Positions 8,964 through 12,005 of a DNA stretch of 12,005 nucleotides are shown one piece after another; within the stretch, counting starts at the first letter, position 1; the number at the start of each line of letters is the position of its first letter. The stretch is from Ettlia oleoabundans (lineage: Eukaryota; Chlorophyta; Chlorophyceae; Chlamydomonadales): the NCBI GenBank assembly GCA_019693395.1, contig JAAMXP010001006.1, positions 1-12,005 on the forward strand, given 5' to 3'. Below the pieces are notes generated by a model. That model saw nothing but the letters and a program-made list of their open reading frames with translations. It had not been told where the DNA came from and ran no database searches. A program made the translations under genes and the position numbers.

Positions 8964-11770
8964 ATGTCCGGCAAGGTGCGTGTGCCGCGCCAGGCTGCAG
9001 TCAACAGAAGGCAACATGTTTGCGCCTCCCGCCTCTGTTTGCACCGTCTGCGTTGAGCGGGTTGTCCCTCCGGCGGGCTCCGCAGTTGCCATATCTACTA
9101 CTTTTGGGCTACGGTAACAACGGCCGGCTCATAGCCCAGCTTTCGCCGCCCTTGCCGCCGCCGCTGTCCTCCGCTTCTGCAGAGCTTGCGCCTGCAGGCA
9201 CTGATGAACCACTTCCTGTCCCACCACTTGGCGGAGGAGAGCTGCACAGCTGATGCCACTGCCGTGCGCCTCATTGCTCTCACCGCCAAGAGCCTCACCG
9301 CCAGCAGCAAGTTTGCCCCCAGCAATGCCCGGGACCTTGTGGCGCGCCGCCATAGGCGCTTGATGGACCGCCTGTGAGTGACTTGTCATGCCCAGCAAGC
9401 ACTTGGGATTTATAAACTAGCCATACGCATCATGTTTCCCACACTGCCACCAAGCAACCGTAGATTTTCACAACCCAAGCCCTCGCCACCTGCACCAACT
9501 ATGCATCGCTCCTGTCGGATGCCGCAGGCGGGAGGCAGCAGCTGCCATGTGGGAGCAAGATTCAGCCCCCTCTCAACTCTTGCAGCAGGCCTATCGGCTC
9601 AAGGAGGTGAGCTGCGCCTGGGATTCGACAGCCTCACAACCGCGTGGCTGCGACTGGCTGGCTGTTGCTGCTGGAGCTGTTGCCAGCTGCAGGTCAATCC
9701 TTCAACCCTATACCCTCTCCAGGTCACCCCCGCATCTTCTTGCGATTGACACCTGCCGCATGCAGTCACCGTCAGAACAGCTGCCTTTCTTTCTCTGCAA
9801 AGCAACTGCCGCCCCTGCATTGCCCCCGTGCAGCTGACGCAAGAGCTGCGCGCCTGTGGCAGCAAGCACCTGCAGTTGGTGCGCAGCCCGCACCTGGCCA
9901 AGCAGCTGTGCCGATTGTTGAGGCTGGGGGACGAGGCTTATAGGAATTGGGAGGAGGAAAGCAAGCACAAGGCTTGCAGCAGCACATGCAGCAGCATCAG
10001 GAGCAGCAGCCCTGAGACCGGCAAGCGACACCCCCGTGGGTCCTGCTCTCCCTCACCCCCCAAGCGTTCCAAACGCAAGACACCAGAACGGCCAACTACT
10101 CGGCGCAGCCGTTTAGGCGCAGAGTGCTGCATAGAGGCGAGCCCTGTTGGCAGATCTGTCACTGCTGCAGGTGTGGACGCCTCCGGCAGTCAGCCGCCAC
10201 GGCGGCTGCGCAACAGCAGCGGTGAGGGAGACCCGCCGTTGTTGGGGCTCGTGCCCAAGCAGCTGTTTGCCAGCAGTAACTGTGGGAGCGGCAGCAACAG
10301 CAGCAGCGCTTGCAGTACCATAGTTGCGCAAGCATCGACGGCATTGCCACTGCCAGTAGCGGGTGTGGCACTGCACTCTCCGGCAGATTTGCTGCTAAAC
10401 CAGCAGCTTCCATGCACAGAGTGGGCTCATTTCAAAGCCTATGTTGCCTCCCCACGGCGCGGCAAGTCTGGCAGTAACACAGTAGCCAAGGCTGCAGCCA
10501 CAGCCTCAGCTGCCCAGGCCGATACGGCGGCTGAGGCGGCGGTGCTGCAGGCCAGCCCGGTAGCTTACAGCGAGCAGCCGTCCAGCCCAGGCAGCAAACG
10601 GTCTTCAGTGGTTGTGAACAGCAGCCCTGGCCAAGACATGCAGCCTGCAGAGGTGCATGATGGGAATCAGGCAATGGATGTTGACATGGCAGCAAGCTTT
10701 GGGTCGGCAGAAGCCAGACTGCTGACATGGCGGCTCACCGGACGGCTGCCACCTGCAGCTGGTCGTAGCCCAGCTTCCGCCGCGCCAGGCCTGCCCCCGT
10801 CGCCGCAGCAGCTGCCTATCCCAGCACACCTCAGCCCGTGGCAGCAGGGCGCCGCATCCGTGCCAGCTGCATCACACCACCCACTCAGCCCAGCCCACCT
10901 GGCTGCCAGCGGCCTGCGTCTGCCCTCACCCGTCAGCAGTGCAGTCACCATCACCAGCTGCAGGGCTTTAATCAGCGGCACAACCAATAGTAACTGCAGC
11001 AGCAGGTCTAGCGGCGCATCAGGGTGTGGCAGAGGAATGAGCGGCGCAGTTGATGCCAGCCCTAGCCGCGCAGCAGCCAGCACAATGGCAGCGGCAGGGG
11101 GGGAAGTGGTTGCAGCAGACGTGATGATTCTTCTCAGGTGTGCGGGTTGGCTACAACTGGGAAGGCCTCCCTGTCCTGCAGTGCCTCTCCTGCATATTGT
11201 ATGCACCTTGCTGAGCTGTCTGTTGTTTGTTGTTTCTGTACTAGTGTAAGCTGCTGTGTTTACCAGCCTGCATGCGCTGCCATTTGCAGTGATAGCAGCG
11301 GATCAGCGGATCGCGGCGATGCTGGCGGCAGTGCAATGTTGTGCGAGCCTGCCACAGAGGGCACCAATCCTGGGCCAGAGCAGCTGGAAGCTGCCTCTTC
11401 TGTTGAGGAAGCCGTCCTTGCAGATGTGGCAGTACTGGATGACATGGCATCGAGCACAGCGCACACAGCAGGGGCTTCTGGGCACATACATGACAGCCAG
11501 CGCGGCAGCGTTCTCAGGCAGAGATTTGACAAACGCCTGGATACGCCTGGCAGCAAGTTGGTGTGCCATGCTGGCAGCTACGGAGTGATGCTGGTTGACA
11601 GGCGGGCGGTACAGCAGCAGGCGGCGCAGCCGTCGCCACCCATTGGTCCTGGACTTGATGCAGCAGCATGCTTCCAAGCATTGCACGGCAAAGGCCGCGC
11701 CCAGAGCATTCTGCACCCCCTGCAGCTGCCCAAGGCAGCGGCAGTTGCTGGTGGCCCCTGTCGCCCATGA
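8964..11770 (+). CDS. Unrecognised protein with N-terminal helical domain and nuclear-type disordered tail (five exons, first tentative)
   Basis: I do not recognise this gene. Exons are 8964-8975 (tentative), 9183-9373, 9528-9606, 9834-11137 and 11290-11770, together 2067 bases or 688 residues. Every junction is GT-AG and keeps frame. Residues 5-137 form an ordered, mostly helical region: leucine-rich start, TAKSLTASSKFAPSNARDLV, an Arg/His-rich RRHRRLMDRL, then YRLKELTQELRACGSKHL and LVRSPHLAKQLCRLL, ending LGDEAYRNWEEE. Next comes a basic cluster at 169-187 (PPKRSKRK followed by TTRRSR) that resembles a nuclear localisation signal. The rest is Ser/Ala/Pro/Gln-rich and probably disordered, with short less-biased islands (LLGLVPKQLF, TEWAHFKAYVASPRR, and a C-terminal FDKRLDTPGSKLV stretch). 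S/T-P-x-K/R sites occur at about 168, 177, 300 and 503. A nuclear, perhaps phosphorylated, scaffold or chromatin role is inference. In-frame upstream DNA has a stop at 9132-9134 with no later ATG, so an earlier exon is required; ATG at 8964 followed by a GTGCGT donor is the best candidate. Confidence 0.72.
11138..11289 (+). other. Last intron of the unrecognised plus-strand gene
   Basis: The donor is AG followed by GTGTGC at 11138 and the acceptor is TTTGCAG ending at 11289. Joining gives a split Ser codon and continues the acidic, Ser-rich frame to TGA at 11768-11770. If unspliced, the frame would run on to a stop at 11247-11249 with a hydrophobic tail instead. Confidence 0.7.
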
Positions 11771-11860
11771 GCTTTTCGTCGATTCTTTGCCGAGCTATGT
11801 CCACGTAGTGCAACCAATATTCACCACATTCCCTTGTATATATTGTAACTGCACCTCCTT
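11771..11860 (+). other. 3' UTR of the plus-strand gene
   Basis: Non-coding stretch after the TGA at 11768-11770, running past the TGTAA signal. The remaining DNA to 12005 is T- and pyrimidine-rich with no gene visible. Confidence 0.55.
11844..11848 (+). terminator. TGTAA polyadenylation signal of the plus-strand gene
   Basis: TGTAA lies about 75 bases after the stop codon, the expected place for the chlorophyte signal; cleavage would follow some 10-20 bases later. It supports both the strand and the end of the last exon. Confidence 0.7.
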
Positions 11861-12005
11861 TTCCTTCCCTTCCCTGCTACATCCTATGCTGGCCTGCCGG
11901 TTTCTCTTTCTCATCCTTGTCGACCCCTGGTTTTTTTTGTATAATTGTATGAAAGGGTTCTTGACAGTTCTATCTTGTATTTGTATGTACCCCCCTGTGC
12001 GCGCA

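Noticed and set aside
10667..11206. Long open frame of 179 codons on the minus strand
   Set aside because: It lies antisense to the large low-complexity exon of the plus-strand gene; GC-rich CAG/GCA repeats keep several frames open. It has no domain motif and no splice logic.

Overview
The window looks like nuclear DNA of a green alga (core Chlorophyta). It is GC-rich and holds intron-dense genes with mostly GT-AG introns of about 150-450 bases. The proteins carry long Ala/Gln/Ser/Gly low-complexity runs, and TGTAA, the usual chlorophyte polyadenylation signal, lies about 75 bases after one stop codon and, more distantly, after another. No bacterial operon features, CRISPR arrays, rRNA or tRNA genes were seen. 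I cannot name the species; a Sphaeropleales- or Trebouxiophyceae-like alga is only a guess.

Layout: (1) 1-2856, minus strand: the 5' eight coding exons of an ACSF2-type medium-chain acyl-CoA synthetase with a likely mitochondrial presequence. The C-terminal third lies beyond the left edge. (2) 2857-about 3746: upstream region of that gene, with no convincing gene of its own. About 3747-4286 is probably the 3' UTR of the next gene. (3) 4287-8594, minus strand: a complete nine-exon gene for a membrane-anchored FMN/FAD NADPH reductase of 760 residues. Its FMN half resembles the CysJ type and its FAD/NADPH half resembles cytochrome P450 reductase. (4) 8595-8963: a short head-to-head interval, likely a shared promoter region. 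(5) 8964-11770, plus strand: a five-exon gene (first exon tentative) for a 688-residue protein I do not recognise. It has an N-terminal helical domain, a basic nuclear-localisation-like cluster, several S/T-P-x-K/R sites and a long disordered region. (6) 11771-12005: its 3' UTR and downstream DNA.

The gene models come from joining exons by eye so that splice sites, codon phase and family motifs agree. For genes 1 and 2 every junction keeps frame and protein motif at once, so these models are strong apart from their exact start codons. In gene 3 the four downstream exons join consistently, but the first coding exon of four codons is weakly supported. The three genes do not form an obvious pathway. 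The first two are metabolic (acyl-CoA activation in the mitochondrion, NADPH-driven electron supply at a membrane) and the third appears nuclear. The best leads are the hybrid reductase with its duplicated N-terminal motif and glycine/alanine-rich insert, the unrecognised third protein, and a GC-AG intron in the synthetase gene.
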